A stretch of DNA of 64,000 nt from Flavipsychrobacter sp. Its GTDB lineage: Bacteria > Bacteroidota > Bacteroidia > Chitinophagales > Chitinophagaceae. The stretch's first letter is position 1. Each line of letters opens with the position of its first letter. Position numbers and translations under genes: made by a program. This document shows positions 18,701 to 27,340 of the stretch, one piece after another. The DNA is taken from assembly GCA_016787265.1 (NCBI GenBank), contig JAEUVF010000013.1:496001-560000 (forward strand), read 5' to 3'. Under the pieces are notes generated by a model. That model worked only from the letters and a program-made list of their open reading frames with translations, searched no databases and was not told the DNA's origin.

Positions 18701-19343
18701 TATCATGCCGGATGTCATTGGAGGATGGATGAATACATTCAGGTATCGCTCATTCAGCCTGGATTGCATGGTGGATTACAGAATTGGTGGCCAGCTTGTT
18801 TCACCGGCGTTGAAATACAATTTAGGAGCCGGCATGTATGAGTCTACCTTAAAGTATCGGAATGAGAAATACGGCGGACTGCCCTATTATATTGGAGCAA
18901 ACGGGCAAAAGATAGCGTTGGCGAATCACCAGCAGCAGGCACCGGGTGGAGCCACTGTATATCGGGATGGAATCATATTGCCGGGAGTTGGATTGGATGG
19001 CAAACCGAATTCGCAGCTTGTGGATGCAGCCTATTATTATATGAATATGTTTTATTGGGGACCGAATGCATTAAATGAAGAAGGCGCGATATATGATAAC
19101 AGTTATCTGAAAATGAGAGAAGCATCTATCAGTTATAATCTGCCATCGAAGCAATTGGCGAAATGGAAAATTCAATCAATGCGATTGTCTCTGATTGGGC
19201 GTAATTTATTTTATCTCTGGCGCACCCTGGAAAACCTGGACCCTGAAACACCCATCGGAACAGCCTGGACAAGACAGAGCATCGATGATGGAACCACGGC
19301 TGCTACCAGGAGTTATGGCATATCTGTTCAAATGGGATTTTAA
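15714..19343 (+). CDS. SusC/RagA-family TonB-dependent transporter with STN signalling domain
   Basis: This 1209-residue outer-membrane receptor begins with a signal peptide (ends NTAFAQ, about 31). An STN domain follows (about 37-105, FSILRELHEKKGAYFLFAHK). Next come a carboxypeptidase-regulatory-like domain (about 123-200, LQGKVLSAEGEAIPNASIEV), a plug (about 215-350, with LNFNAQPLYILDGAVIRN and LKGASATALYGSEAANGVVV) and a TonB-type beta-barrel. The STN domain fits signalling to FecR and the divergent sigma. It is paired with the SusD gene two bases downstream and, through the fucosidase, probably imports fucosylated glycans. Confidence 0.96.
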   Translation: MRKSCASNIIDVSFLFLLLCLSFGSNTAFAQDSRERPLFSILRELHEKKGAYFLFAHKSFGDKQVVPCPDKNQPVDKILSCLLKETGLSFKQVNSNTFVIIESQDATLSIGSNPTAMAEKNNLQGKVLSAEGEAIPNASIEVYRDSRWIGVTTDAEGKFSIPSASVVEIRVSSIGYETQKLTVKNNQYVLVKMNPVQKEMAEVVITSLGVHREKKSLGYSISTVDAEELGRVGNTNFASALYGKAAGVRITTAPGGATSAVQVQIRGLNSLNFNAQPLYILDGAVIRNINEKGVDGINNQGYWTDQRIRGNGILDINPLDIESITILKGASATALYGSEAANGVVVITSKKGAARKGMGIEFNYSMGVEKAAFLPKFQNEFGPGLDRISNLAAGATEDGWIPVDMNGDGKEDELRPNFLAWAQFGPRMEGQEVSWWDGSRQRYSPQPDNYRDFFRTGMNSIFNISFADQTEKASYRLALTRNDYKGIQVGGNLQRTNFFLNTQYKISPKLSADVVFSWVNTRVLNRPLQLTRVVAAYDGFLSRADRTDLMFSNYKTREGYKWVPWDQAARNPGQAFLYPVKVEALNLLWTQLRNRELEDQNRLFSVATLNYKLNEAVRFRARVGQDFTSLQIDTRNFSEYPEAFNGTTSTGQYGNSEGRYSLIYGDALATFEKNIKTHWRISLNAGYQVREEKYTDQLSTTSAGLVKENWFNLSNSFGPLINRTNRINSLHYAYLGFAQASWKNRYFLELTARKEYSSTLPPGNNSYFYPSVNGSVLLHEALSLPSFLNYVKLRASYGLVGNAPPPYTAAITYNQQVLPTLNGNVSTQQTQTRYGNNAIRPERKKEIEWGIEAVALNNRLGLNFTWYQNQTRDQILQLTIPVSMGASSRLVNSGALRSSGIELGLDAIPVLRKDFHWKTGINLAYVSTRTMKLAEGVKEMVYQEMEQGAIRIMAEEGKQVGNIYVYPKKTNAEGQPIVGENGLYIIDNTRYKKVGNIMPDVIGGWMNTFRYRSFSLDCMVDYRIGGQLVSPALKYNLGAGMYESTLKYRNEKYGGLPYYIGANGQKIALANHQQQAPGGATVYRDGIILPGVGLDGKPNSQLVDAAYYYMNMFYWGPNALNEEGAIYDNSYLKMREASISYNLPSKQLAKWKIQSMRLSLIGRNLFYLWRTLENLDPETPIGTAWTRQSIDDGTTAATRSYGISVQMGF

Positions 19344-19345
19344 AA

Positions 19346-20935
19346 ATGAGAAACATACCGTTATACATACTAATACTGCTGGTTTTCCTTGGAACAGGCT
19401 GTTCCAAAAAACTGGAGCGTTTGTATAATGATCCGGATCAGCTTCCGAATGCAAGGGTTGAAAAACTCTTTACCGAGTTGCTCAATAATTACCGGATTCG
19501 TCCATCTTACTGGGAGATGAGAACCTTTGTGGTGATGCATTCGGGTATCTATAGTCAAACTGTTGGGTATTTAAATACACCGGGCGTGTATTTACAGAAT
19601 CCAAGTTATACCGAAGGCAGGTGGAATGATTTTTATCGTCCGATTGGAAGTGGTACAGGCACCATGGCGTTGTTCAGGGAAATGCAAAAAATCCATAGCG
19701 GATTAACGGCCAATGAAAAAGAAAAAGCAAGTCTATTTCTGAATGCAGCCAAAGTTATTTTTTATGACCAGGCCTGCCAGATGGTGGATCTCTGGGGAGA
19801 TATACCCTTTAGTGAAGCTGGCAGTTTGAATGCAAGTGGTGAGGCGAAAATGGCGAAGTTTGACAATGCAGCAGATATCTACAAAGAAGCGATTGAGGAA
19901 TTAAAAGTATTAAACGGGTATTTTGCTGCGTTGGTGCCGGATCCGGCAACAGCGAATTTATTCAGGACACAGGATATCTTATTAAATGGAAAGCTGGAAA
20001 AATGGCAACGATATGTAAATGCATTAAGGCTGCGGCTGCTCATGCGGATATCACATGTGTCGGAGTCTTATGCAAAAACAGCCGTAACCAACATGCTGAC
20101 AAATCCAGGCGTTTATCCGTTCTTGAGTGAGCAGGCTGATTATGATCCGGGACTGGAGGATATTTTGTTGACACCACTGGCTGACTATACCTTAAACTTA
20201 CGGGATGCCCTAACCGAATTAACCAATTATTCCGCACCACAATATATGCTGGAGGAAGTATTGCTGCCGGCAGAAGATCCAAGAATACCTGTGCTGTTTG
20301 ATAAGTATGGGGTAAGCACCGGAGCCGGATTTGTTCCCAATGAAGCATACAGAGGATTACCGGTAAGCTGGCCAGTTGAACAGCAACAGGTAAATCTCGG
20401 AAAGTTTGCCATAATGGATTCCGCTACCTTCCTGTATAATTCAAAGTTGCCTGGAATATTGATGACATCCGCCGAAGTCAGCTTTCTGAAAGCGGAAGCA
20501 TTTTTGCGCTGGGGTGGTGGTGATCCGGAGACCTGGTATAAATTGGGAATGCAGCAATCGATCCGGTTTTATTATTACCTGAATCAACTCAATGCTGGTT
20601 ATAAAAAGCCCGAACCCATTCCTAACCCGGAATTGATAGAAGCATTTTTACAGAAAGACCCTATCCGCTTATCAGGTAGCCAGGAAGAAAAGTTTCAAAA
20701 AATTGCTATCCAGCGATGGGTTCATTTTGGTTTATTACAGGCCAACCAGGCATGGGCGGAATTGAGAAGAACAGGTTACCCAAAACTCGAATTCAGGATT
20801 AACAGTCAGCCCCAGGCACCCTTACCACCGAAGCGCCTATTGTATCCGGGTAATGAAGTAACGTATAATGTGAATTATGTGGCAGTGCGGGACAAGGATA
20901 AAACGTACTTTCCCATTTTCTGGCAAGTTCGCTAA
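19346..20935 (+). CDS. SusD/RagB-family glycan-binding lipoprotein
   Basis: The 529-residue lipoprotein has a lipobox FLGTGC with C19. Its helical TPR-like fold is of the SusD-like nutrient-binding lipoprotein class: QMVDLWGDIPFSEA and LRLRLLMRISHV match, as do the C-terminal IQRWVHFGLLQANQAWAELRRTGYP elements. It sits on the cell surface as the lid of the SusC barrel. It starts two bases after the SusC stop and is followed ten bases later by the fucosidase, so the three are one operon. Confidence 0.93.
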   Translation: MRNIPLYILILLVFLGTGCSKKLERLYNDPDQLPNARVEKLFTELLNNYRIRPSYWEMRTFVVMHSGIYSQTVGYLNTPGVYLQNPSYTEGRWNDFYRPIGSGTGTMALFREMQKIHSGLTANEKEKASLFLNAAKVIFYDQACQMVDLWGDIPFSEAGSLNASGEAKMAKFDNAADIYKEAIEELKVLNGYFAALVPDPATANLFRTQDILLNGKLEKWQRYVNALRLRLLMRISHVSESYAKTAVTNMLTNPGVYPFLSEQADYDPGLEDILLTPLADYTLNLRDALTELTNYSAPQYMLEEVLLPAEDPRIPVLFDKYGVSTGAGFVPNEAYRGLPVSWPVEQQQVNLGKFAIMDSATFLYNSKLPGILMTSAEVSFLKAEAFLRWGGGDPETWYKLGMQQSIRFYYYLNQLNAGYKKPEPIPNPELIEAFLQKDPIRLSGSQEEKFQKIAIQRWVHFGLLQANQAWAELRRTGYPKLEFRINSQPQAPLPPKRLLYPGNEVTYNVNYVAVRDKDKTYFPIFWQVR

Positions 20936-20944
20936 ACAGCATAT

Positions 20945-22363
20945 ATGAAATCGATTTTTTATAGTCTCGCAAGTTTATTATTAACCGTATCAGCAGTTGC
21001 GCAAAACAACCTGCATCATCAATCTACCGAATACGAATGGCCTTCTGATCCACAGGTAAAAGAGAAACTGGAAACCTGGCGGGATCAGAAATTTGGCATG
21101 ATCATCCACTGGGGGGTATATGCGGTTCCGGGTATGATTGAATCCTGGGCGCTCTGTTCGGAGGATTGGATTACTCGTGACAGTACCTCTGATTATGGTG
21201 AATTCAAAAAATGGTATTGGGGACTGAGTAAACAATTCAATCCGGTTAAATTCAATCCGGAGCAATGGGCCTCTGCAGCGGATGCCGCAGGAATGAAATA
21301 CCTGGTGTTTACAACCAAACACCATGATGGGTTTGCGATGTTTGATACAAAGCAGTCGGATTTTTCCATCGCTAAAGGACCGTTTGCCAGCAATCCAAAA
21401 AAAGACGTTGCAAAGCATGTATTTGAAGCATTCCGGAATAAAGGCATGATGATCGGGGCTTATTTCAGCAAACCTGACTGGCATAATGAAAATTATTGGT
21501 GGCCGATGTATGCAACACCAGATCGGAACAATAACTATGATATCCGGAAATTTCCCTGGAGATGGGAGGCATTTAAGAAATATACCCACAACCAGATAGA
21601 TGAATTGATGAGCAATTATGGGAAGGTGGATATCCTTTGGCTGGATGGGGGCTGGGTACGTCCGCTTGAAACCGTGAATGATGAAGTTCGGAACTGGGGA
21701 GCTGCGATTCCTGCCTGGAGCCAGGACATTGATATGGCTACAATTGCGCGTAATGGAAGAGCCAAACAGCCCGGCTTGCTGGTGGTGGACAGAACGGTAC
21801 ATGGTCCGTATGAAAACTACCAGACACCGGAACAGCGAATTCCTGCCACCAAACTGGATCATCCCTGGGAAAGTTGTATTACACTGGGAGGAGCCTGGGG
21901 GTATGTACCGAATGAAAAATACAAATCTACCCGCCAGGTGGTGCATACCCTGGTGGAGATCGTGGCAAAAGGAGGCAGTCTCTTATTGGGAGTAGGCCCC
22001 ACGGCGGAAGGATTGTTACAGGAAGAAGCAGTGGATCGTTTAAAGGAGATCGGTCAATGGTTAAACAAAAATGGCAAAGCGATTTATGGAACACGTACGG
22101 CCGACCATTATGCTGAAGGGGATTTGTTTTTTACTAAAGCGAAAGATGGATCAGCCAGTTATGCCATACAATTAATAAAAGGGGAAGAAATACCGGCTAC
22201 CATTAGCTGGACAACCAATTTGCCTGGAAAAGTCGGAATAAAGGAGTTGCAAACAGGTAAAAAGTTGAAATACAAGGTTTCCGGCAACCAGGTGACAGTG
22301 GAATTGCCCGCCAAACTGAGAAAAGAACTGGGTTCAACCCCGGCACTTGCACTGGTTTTTTAA
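20945..22363 (+). CDS. GH29 alpha-L-fucosidase, exported
   Basis: The 472-residue enzyme has a signal peptide (1-19, ends VSAVAQ) and a GH29 barrel that removes alpha-linked L-fucose with retention. The proposed nucleophile is D234 in VDILWLDGGW; the substrate-binding HH at 126-127 in FTTKHHDGFAMF and the FGMIIHWGVYAVPG stretch (50-63) are family hallmarks. A C-terminal beta domain (about 385-472) follows. It is the only glycoside hydrolase in this locus, suggesting the imported glycan carries terminal fucose. The acid/base residue cannot be placed with certainty from sequence alone. Confidence 0.95.
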   Translation: MKSIFYSLASLLLTVSAVAQNNLHHQSTEYEWPSDPQVKEKLETWRDQKFGMIIHWGVYAVPGMIESWALCSEDWITRDSTSDYGEFKKWYWGLSKQFNPVKFNPEQWASAADAAGMKYLVFTTKHHDGFAMFDTKQSDFSIAKGPFASNPKKDVAKHVFEAFRNKGMMIGAYFSKPDWHNENYWWPMYATPDRNNNYDIRKFPWRWEAFKKYTHNQIDELMSNYGKVDILWLDGGWVRPLETVNDEVRNWGAAIPAWSQDIDMATIARNGRAKQPGLLVVDRTVHGPYENYQTPEQRIPATKLDHPWESCITLGGAWGYVPNEKYKSTRQVVHTLVEIVAKGGSLLLGVGPTAEGLLQEEAVDRLKEIGQWLNKNGKAIYGTRTADHYAEGDLFFTKAKDGSASYAIQLIKGEEIPATISWTTNLPGKVGIKELQTGKKLKYKVSGNQVTVELPAKLRKELGSTPALALVF

Positions 22364-22400
22364 AAAGATCAAAAATCTAAAAAAAATTCTTTAACAACTT

Positions 22401-22438
22401 GTTACAAGATCTCATTATGAGTCACTTAATGATGTAAC
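22401..22438. promoter_or_regulatory. GTTACA/TGTAAC pair before the second SusC gene
   Basis: In the 130 bp gap after the fucosidase, GTTACA (22401-22406) and TGTAAC (22433-22438) face each other across 26 bp. The left arm reads GTTACAAG, as in the sigma/FecR region at 14621, and the right arm is followed by ACGAAAATAT, close to ACGAGAATAT at 14654. No GC-rich terminator is visible in this gap. Confidence 0.3.
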
Positions 22439-22493
22439 ACGAAAATATACTTGATAATCAAGTCCATTTTTTCATCATTAAACCAATTGCATA

Positions 22494-25400
22494 ATGAGAG
22501 AATTACGACTGCTCGTGCTGATGCTGTTATTCAGTTCGGTACTTTCAGCACAAACCAGGCAATTATCCGGCTTATTGAAAGATTCAAAGACCGGAGCAGG
22601 AATTCCTTCTGCCACGCTTAAAGTGAAAGGAAAGAATTTCTCGGCGGTGACCGACGCCAACGGCTCCTTTACCATGACGGTACCTGAGGGAGTTTTTCAG
22701 TTAGACATTAGTTCAGTAGGCTACACCACCAAAACCGTTTCGGTGGATGCCAATGAAAACAGTTTGATGCTATCATTGGATCAGGGCGAAGGAAGCCTGG
22801 ATGAGGTGGTAGTAACCGCACTAGGTATCGTAAAAGAGGCCAGGAAAGTAGGTTACGCGGTAACAACTGTAAAAAATGAGCAACTCGCAGTAGCAAGGGA
22901 ACCCAATATTGGAAATGCCTTAACTGGAAGGGTTGCTGGTCTTAAAGTAGCAAGCACGAGTTCTGGTCCGGGTGGTACTTCTAAATTACTGCTTCGTGGC
23001 ATGCCCAGTATGAATGGAGCGGGAAGTCCTCTGATTGTTATCAATGGTATTCCGATGCAGAATAATCAAAGGGGGTCTTCCGGTGAGTGGGGAGGCGCAG
23101 ACAATGGAGACGGTCTGGGAAATATCAACCCGGATGATGTTGAGAGCATGACTGTATTAAAAGGCCAGTCAGCATCGGCATTGTATGGAGCGCGAGCCTC
23201 CAATGGTGTAATTGTAATAACTACCAAAAGTGGAAAGCGCGGTTCCTACAGTATTGACTATAACCTGAACTATATGGCTGATAAAGTGATAGACTTTACT
23301 GATTTTCAGTACGTCTATGGGCAGGGTGTTGGAGGTCAGAAACCAGCAACCCAGGCGCAGGCTCAACAGTCGGCACGATTCAGCTGGGGTGAGCGACTGG
23401 ATGGTTCACAGGTAATTCAATTTGATGGTAATTCCTATCCTTATTCTGCAGTTAGGGACAATATGACAAATTTTTACCGTACTGGTAGTAATTTGACGAA
23501 TACGATAGCAGTATCGCGTGGATCAGAAGCAGGAAATTTCCGCCTAAGTTATTCTAATTATGATGGAAAATCCGTTCTGCCCAACAGTGGACTAGGCAGA
23601 AATACTATTGTTCTGAATGCAATGCAGAAAATAACGGATAAACTTACAGTGAGTTTATTGGCCAATTACATCGATCAGAGAAGCAAAAATGTACCTCAAT
23701 TGAGTGATGGACCGATGAACGCAAATAATGGAATGTTCCTGGCAACCAATATCAATCAAAAAATTCTGGACCCCGGATATGATCCTGTGACTGGCAGGGA
23801 AATTCAGTTCAGTGATGATGAATATGTAACTAACCCTTACTTTGTAATTAACCAGTATGTTAACAATATTGGAAGAAGAAGGATTATTGCCACACCAACC
23901 ATTCGTTATGACTTTACACCCTGGTTATATGCACAGGCCCGTATGGGATATGACAATTCTGATGACAATTCATTTAGTGTAACACCATGGGGTACTGCTT
24001 ATCAGCAATTCCGTGGAAGTTTGAACGGAATTGGCAAATCCCAGTTTACAGAAACCAATTATGAGGGAATAATAGGTGTTAACCGGGCACTGACAGATGA
24101 TATCCAACTTGATGCAGCGGTTGGTGGTAACAAACGGGTAAACCGGTCGGAGTCACAAAGTATTGGTGGTGGTAGATTTATTTTGCCTTACCAATATACA
24201 TATACCAATGTGGAAGCATTCAACAGGAGTTATGGGTATAGCAAATCACAGGTGAATTCTTTGTTTTATACCCTTGACTTTAGTTATAAAAACTTCCTTA
24301 CTCTCGGAACAACCGGAAGGTATGATGCCTATTCCACACTCCCTACAGATAATAACCAAATCTTCACTCCATCGATCTCGGCAAGTTTTGTGTTTACAGA
24401 ATTCCTGAATTCATCCATATTGAATTATGGTAAGTTCAGAACGTCCTATGCTCAAACAAGTGGAGAAAACATTACTCCGTATAATACCGCCATTTATTAT
24501 TCTTTAGGAAATAGTTTTAATGGAACACCCGTTGGTAATTTTGGACAATCCTTGCCAAGTGGATTACTGAAACCATTTGTAACATCAGAGTTTGAAGTTG
24601 GCTTTGATCTTCGGTTTTTCAACAACCGTCTGAATATTGATCTTGCTGCTTATACCAGGGAAACCAAGAATGAAATCATGCCTGCTCAGTTCAGTGTTTC
24701 ATCCGGATACACTAGTGGTTTTGTACCAACTGGTTCTACCCAGAATAAGGGCATTGAATTGCAATTGAGCGGAACTCCGATAAAGAATAAGAATTTCAGC
24801 TGGATTAGTACATTGAACTTCACAAATGTTAAAAACAAAATCCTGGAAACAGACGCTGATGGTAACCCCCAACCACTGGGACAGAATAGAGGCACTCTTG
24901 GAAATGCCATTACAGCATTTGTGAAAGGCATGCCTGGTCCGCAAATCCGGGCGTATGATTATCGATATGATTCAAAAGGAGATATTGTTGTTGATGGATC
25001 CGGTTATCCAATGCGGGGTAATCTGATCAATATGGGTTCGGTTCTTCCAACAGTTTATGGTGGATGGAATAACGAATTCACCTTTAAGAGCCTAAGCTTC
25101 TCCTTCCTTATCGATTATAATTTTGGCAATAAAATTCTTTCCGCCACCAGTTACTATGCCATGTTCCGTGGTTTACATAAAGCAACATTGGAAGGAAGGG
25201 ATGGTATAACTACAGGTGTAACCGAAACTGGCCAGGTGAATACGGTTGAGGCTGACGCACAGGGATATTACCGATCCGTAGCACAGAATGTAACTAAGGT
25301 ACATGTGCTGGATGGAGATTTCATTAAACTTCGTCAGGTAAATCTGGGTTATACATTTAGCGAAAACCTGTTTAACAAAGTTCCGCTATTCCAGGGTGCA

Positions 25401-25583
25401 ACGCTTACATTGGTTGGTAGAAACCTGTTTTATTTAATGAAGAAAGCCGATAATATAGACCCAGAAGCTACGTTTGGATCGAATGTACGGTATTATGGAA
25501 TTGAAGGTACCAGCCTTCCTTCTACACGTACTTTTGGATTAAACCTTGCTTTGAAGTTTAAAAATGGAAGCACAAATAAATAA
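22494..25583 (+). CDS. SusC/RagA-family TonB-dependent transporter without STN domain
   Basis: The 1029-residue outer-membrane receptor has a signal peptide (1-19, ends SVLSAQ) and a carboxypeptidase-like domain (about 23-97, LSGLLKDSKTGAGIPSATLK). The TonB-box-like DEVVVTALGI (about 103-112) comes next. The plug (about 120-250) contains PLIVINGIPMQNN and LKGQSASALYGARASNGVIV, and a large barrel follows. It lacks the STN extension of the first SusC, so it should not signal to a FecR. It begins a cluster with SusD, a VCBS/ASPIC protein and a haloperoxidase-like enzyme. There is no carbohydrate enzyme nearby, so its substrate is unknown. Confidence 0.96.
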   Translation: MRELRLLVLMLLFSSVLSAQTRQLSGLLKDSKTGAGIPSATLKVKGKNFSAVTDANGSFTMTVPEGVFQLDISSVGYTTKTVSVDANENSLMLSLDQGEGSLDEVVVTALGIVKEARKVGYAVTTVKNEQLAVAREPNIGNALTGRVAGLKVASTSSGPGGTSKLLLRGMPSMNGAGSPLIVINGIPMQNNQRGSSGEWGGADNGDGLGNINPDDVESMTVLKGQSASALYGARASNGVIVITTKSGKRGSYSIDYNLNYMADKVIDFTDFQYVYGQGVGGQKPATQAQAQQSARFSWGERLDGSQVIQFDGNSYPYSAVRDNMTNFYRTGSNLTNTIAVSRGSEAGNFRLSYSNYDGKSVLPNSGLGRNTIVLNAMQKITDKLTVSLLANYIDQRSKNVPQLSDGPMNANNGMFLATNINQKILDPGYDPVTGREIQFSDDEYVTNPYFVINQYVNNIGRRRIIATPTIRYDFTPWLYAQARMGYDNSDDNSFSVTPWGTAYQQFRGSLNGIGKSQFTETNYEGIIGVNRALTDDIQLDAAVGGNKRVNRSESQSIGGGRFILPYQYTYTNVEAFNRSYGYSKSQVNSLFYTLDFSYKNFLTLGTTGRYDAYSTLPTDNNQIFTPSISASFVFTEFLNSSILNYGKFRTSYAQTSGENITPYNTAIYYSLGNSFNGTPVGNFGQSLPSGLLKPFVTSEFEVGFDLRFFNNRLNIDLAAYTRETKNEIMPAQFSVSSGYTSGFVPTGSTQNKGIELQLSGTPIKNKNFSWISTLNFTNVKNKILETDADGNPQPLGQNRGTLGNAITAFVKGMPGPQIRAYDYRYDSKGDIVVDGSGYPMRGNLINMGSVLPTVYGGWNNEFTFKSLSFSFLIDYNFGNKILSATSYYAMFRGLHKATLEGRDGITTGVTETGQVNTVEADAQGYYRSVAQNVTKVHVLDGDFIKLRQVNLGYTFSENLFNKVPLFQGATLTLVGRNLFYLMKKADNIDPEATFGSNVRYYGIEGTSLPSTRTFGLNLALKFKNGSTNK

Positions 25584-25593
25584 ATTAAGCACC

Positions 25594-27210
25594 ATGAAAA
25601 AATTAATTATATATTCTAGTATACTTATTGCAGGTTTACAGGCAGGGTGTACAAAAGGATTTGAGGAATTAAACACCAATCCAAACGCATCCTCTCCAGC
25701 AAACTTTGATGCCGCTTATTTTATTCCGAGCTCCCAGAGAAATTATATGGAGTCAATCTCGGGCTACAGTGGTGCTATTCTGTTTCAGAGTGGCTGGGCA
25801 CAAATTTTTGCATCAACTACATCTGGTGGTGCGAATTATTATTCAAATGCGGATAAATATGCCCCTTCCAGTAATACCAACACTTATATGGCAAACAGCT
25901 GGGGTGCCAATTTTACGGGAGCAGGGAGAGCTCAGGAAGTAATAAAAAATGTAGGTGATGATCCTGCCAAGGTAAACCTAAGGAGCGCTGCAGTAATTAT
26001 GAAGGTTTTAAACCTGGCCTTTATTGCAGATTTATATGGAGCAATTCCCTACTCTGAAGCACTCCAGGGAGACCAGGGAAATACCAGTCCGAAGTACGAC
26101 TCCCAGCAGGCTGCATACCTTGCCATGCTTGCCGATTTGGAAGGTGCCCTGCAATCCTTTAACCCTTCTCTCGGTAATCTTAGCGCAGATGCTTTTTCTT
26201 ATGATGGGGACATCAACAAATGGAAACGTTTTGGATATAGTTTAATGCTTCGTATGGCAATGCGTCTTGTTAAAGTGGATGCCAATCTTGCCAAAACCTG
26301 GGCTGAGAAAGCAGCAGCAGGCGGTACACTTTCTGGGGTTGCAGAGGATTGCTACATCCAGGGAGATAATGCTAATGGTTATTCCAATGCCAATACGAGA
26401 GCGCTTATTACCCCAGCCGATTTTTATCAGGTTCGTTGGAGCAAAACATTTATTGATTACCTGAAATCAAGGAATGATCCCAGATTGTCTGCTATTGCTG
26501 AAGTGCCACCTGCTGGTCTTGCTGCAAACAATAATTTATCGGCAGTTGGAGATAATACAGCGGCTAATCAATTAGGCTTACCAAATGGATGGGATTTGAA
26601 TGGAGGTGCCACCGATATCACCAACTCACCAGGTTATCCCGGTGGTACTGGTGCAGGAGCAGACCTTACTCCGATTGGAAAATATTCAAGACCAAGAATT
26701 GAGGTATTTCATAATTTGAGTAATCCTGTAATGATATTAACCTACGCAGAAACTGAATTACTGCTTGCCGAAGCTGCTGTACGAGGTTTCAGTGTTGGAG
26801 GAACCGCAGCGCAGCATTATCAGAATGCTGTAGCGGCAGCTTTGCAATCGCTTTCCATTTATGGTTCAGCAGCCACTATCGCTGCAGGTACCGCTACCAC
26901 TTATGCTGCTGCTAATCCATTGGATGTATCTAGTCCAACCAATTCGTTGAAACAAATCAATGAGCAATATTGGGCAACAGCCGGATCATATATGAACTTT
27001 GTAGAAGCCTGGAATAACTGGAAACGTTCTGGTTACCCAGCATTGACAGCTGTTAATTACACTGGTAATTTTTCAAGTGGCCAGATTCCCAGAAGACAGC
27101 CCTATCCGCTGAATGAGGCTACATTTAATGGTGCAAATTACCAGGAAGCTGTAAGTGGCCTGCAGGGAGGTGATACCTGGATCGCACGTACATGGTGGGA
27201 TGCTAATTAA
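25594..27210 (+). CDS. SusD/RagB-family (SusD-like_2) outer-membrane lipoprotein
   Basis: The 538-residue lipoprotein has a lipobox LQAGC at C19, then FEELNTNPNASSP, the usual start of SusD-like_2 proteins. The middle contains LNLAFIADLYGAIPYSEAL and MRMAMRLVKVDANLAKTWAE. The C-terminal EQYWATAGSYMNFVEAWNNW and SGYPALTAV (in order) are family marks. The frame is open from 25564, inside the SusC end, but ATG 25594 begins the signal peptide directly. It is the surface partner of the preceding SusC. A hairpin terminator follows 56 bp later. Confidence 0.93.
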   Translation: MKKLIIYSSILIAGLQAGCTKGFEELNTNPNASSPANFDAAYFIPSSQRNYMESISGYSGAILFQSGWAQIFASTTSGGANYYSNADKYAPSSNTNTYMANSWGANFTGAGRAQEVIKNVGDDPAKVNLRSAAVIMKVLNLAFIADLYGAIPYSEALQGDQGNTSPKYDSQQAAYLAMLADLEGALQSFNPSLGNLSADAFSYDGDINKWKRFGYSLMLRMAMRLVKVDANLAKTWAEKAAAGGTLSGVAEDCYIQGDNANGYSNANTRALITPADFYQVRWSKTFIDYLKSRNDPRLSAIAEVPPAGLAANNNLSAVGDNTAANQLGLPNGWDLNGGATDITNSPGYPGGTGAGADLTPIGKYSRPRIEVFHNLSNPVMILTYAETELLLAEAAVRGFSVGGTAAQHYQNAVAAALQSLSIYGSAATIAAGTATTYAAANPLDVSSPTNSLKQINEQYWATAGSYMNFVEAWNNWKRSGYPALTAVNYTGNFSSGQIPRRQPYPLNEATFNGANYQEAVSGLQGGDTWIARTWWDAN

Positions 27211-27265
27211 ATAATTGCTGGTTCGCTAAGCAGAAAGATGCAGTTCTCTTAGTATGTAGCGTAAG

Positions 27266-27300
27266 ACAGGGCTGTCCATGTGACGGTCCTGTTCTTTTTT
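27266..27300 (+). terminator. hairpin terminator between SusD and the VCBS gene
   Basis: ACAGGGCTGTC (27266-27276) pairs with GACGGTCCTGT (27282-27292) with two G-U pairs and a five-base loop, followed by TCTTTTTT (27293-27300). It would end or attenuate SusC-SusD transcripts 41 bp before the VCBS gene start. Confidence 0.7.
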
Positions 27301-27340
27301 AAGAATCTGTATGCGATTAGTTTCTTAAATTGAAAGGATC

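Noticed and set aside
20990..21946. 318-residue minus-strand open frame
   Set aside because: It is antisense to the GH29 fucosidase and shows no recognisable domain.
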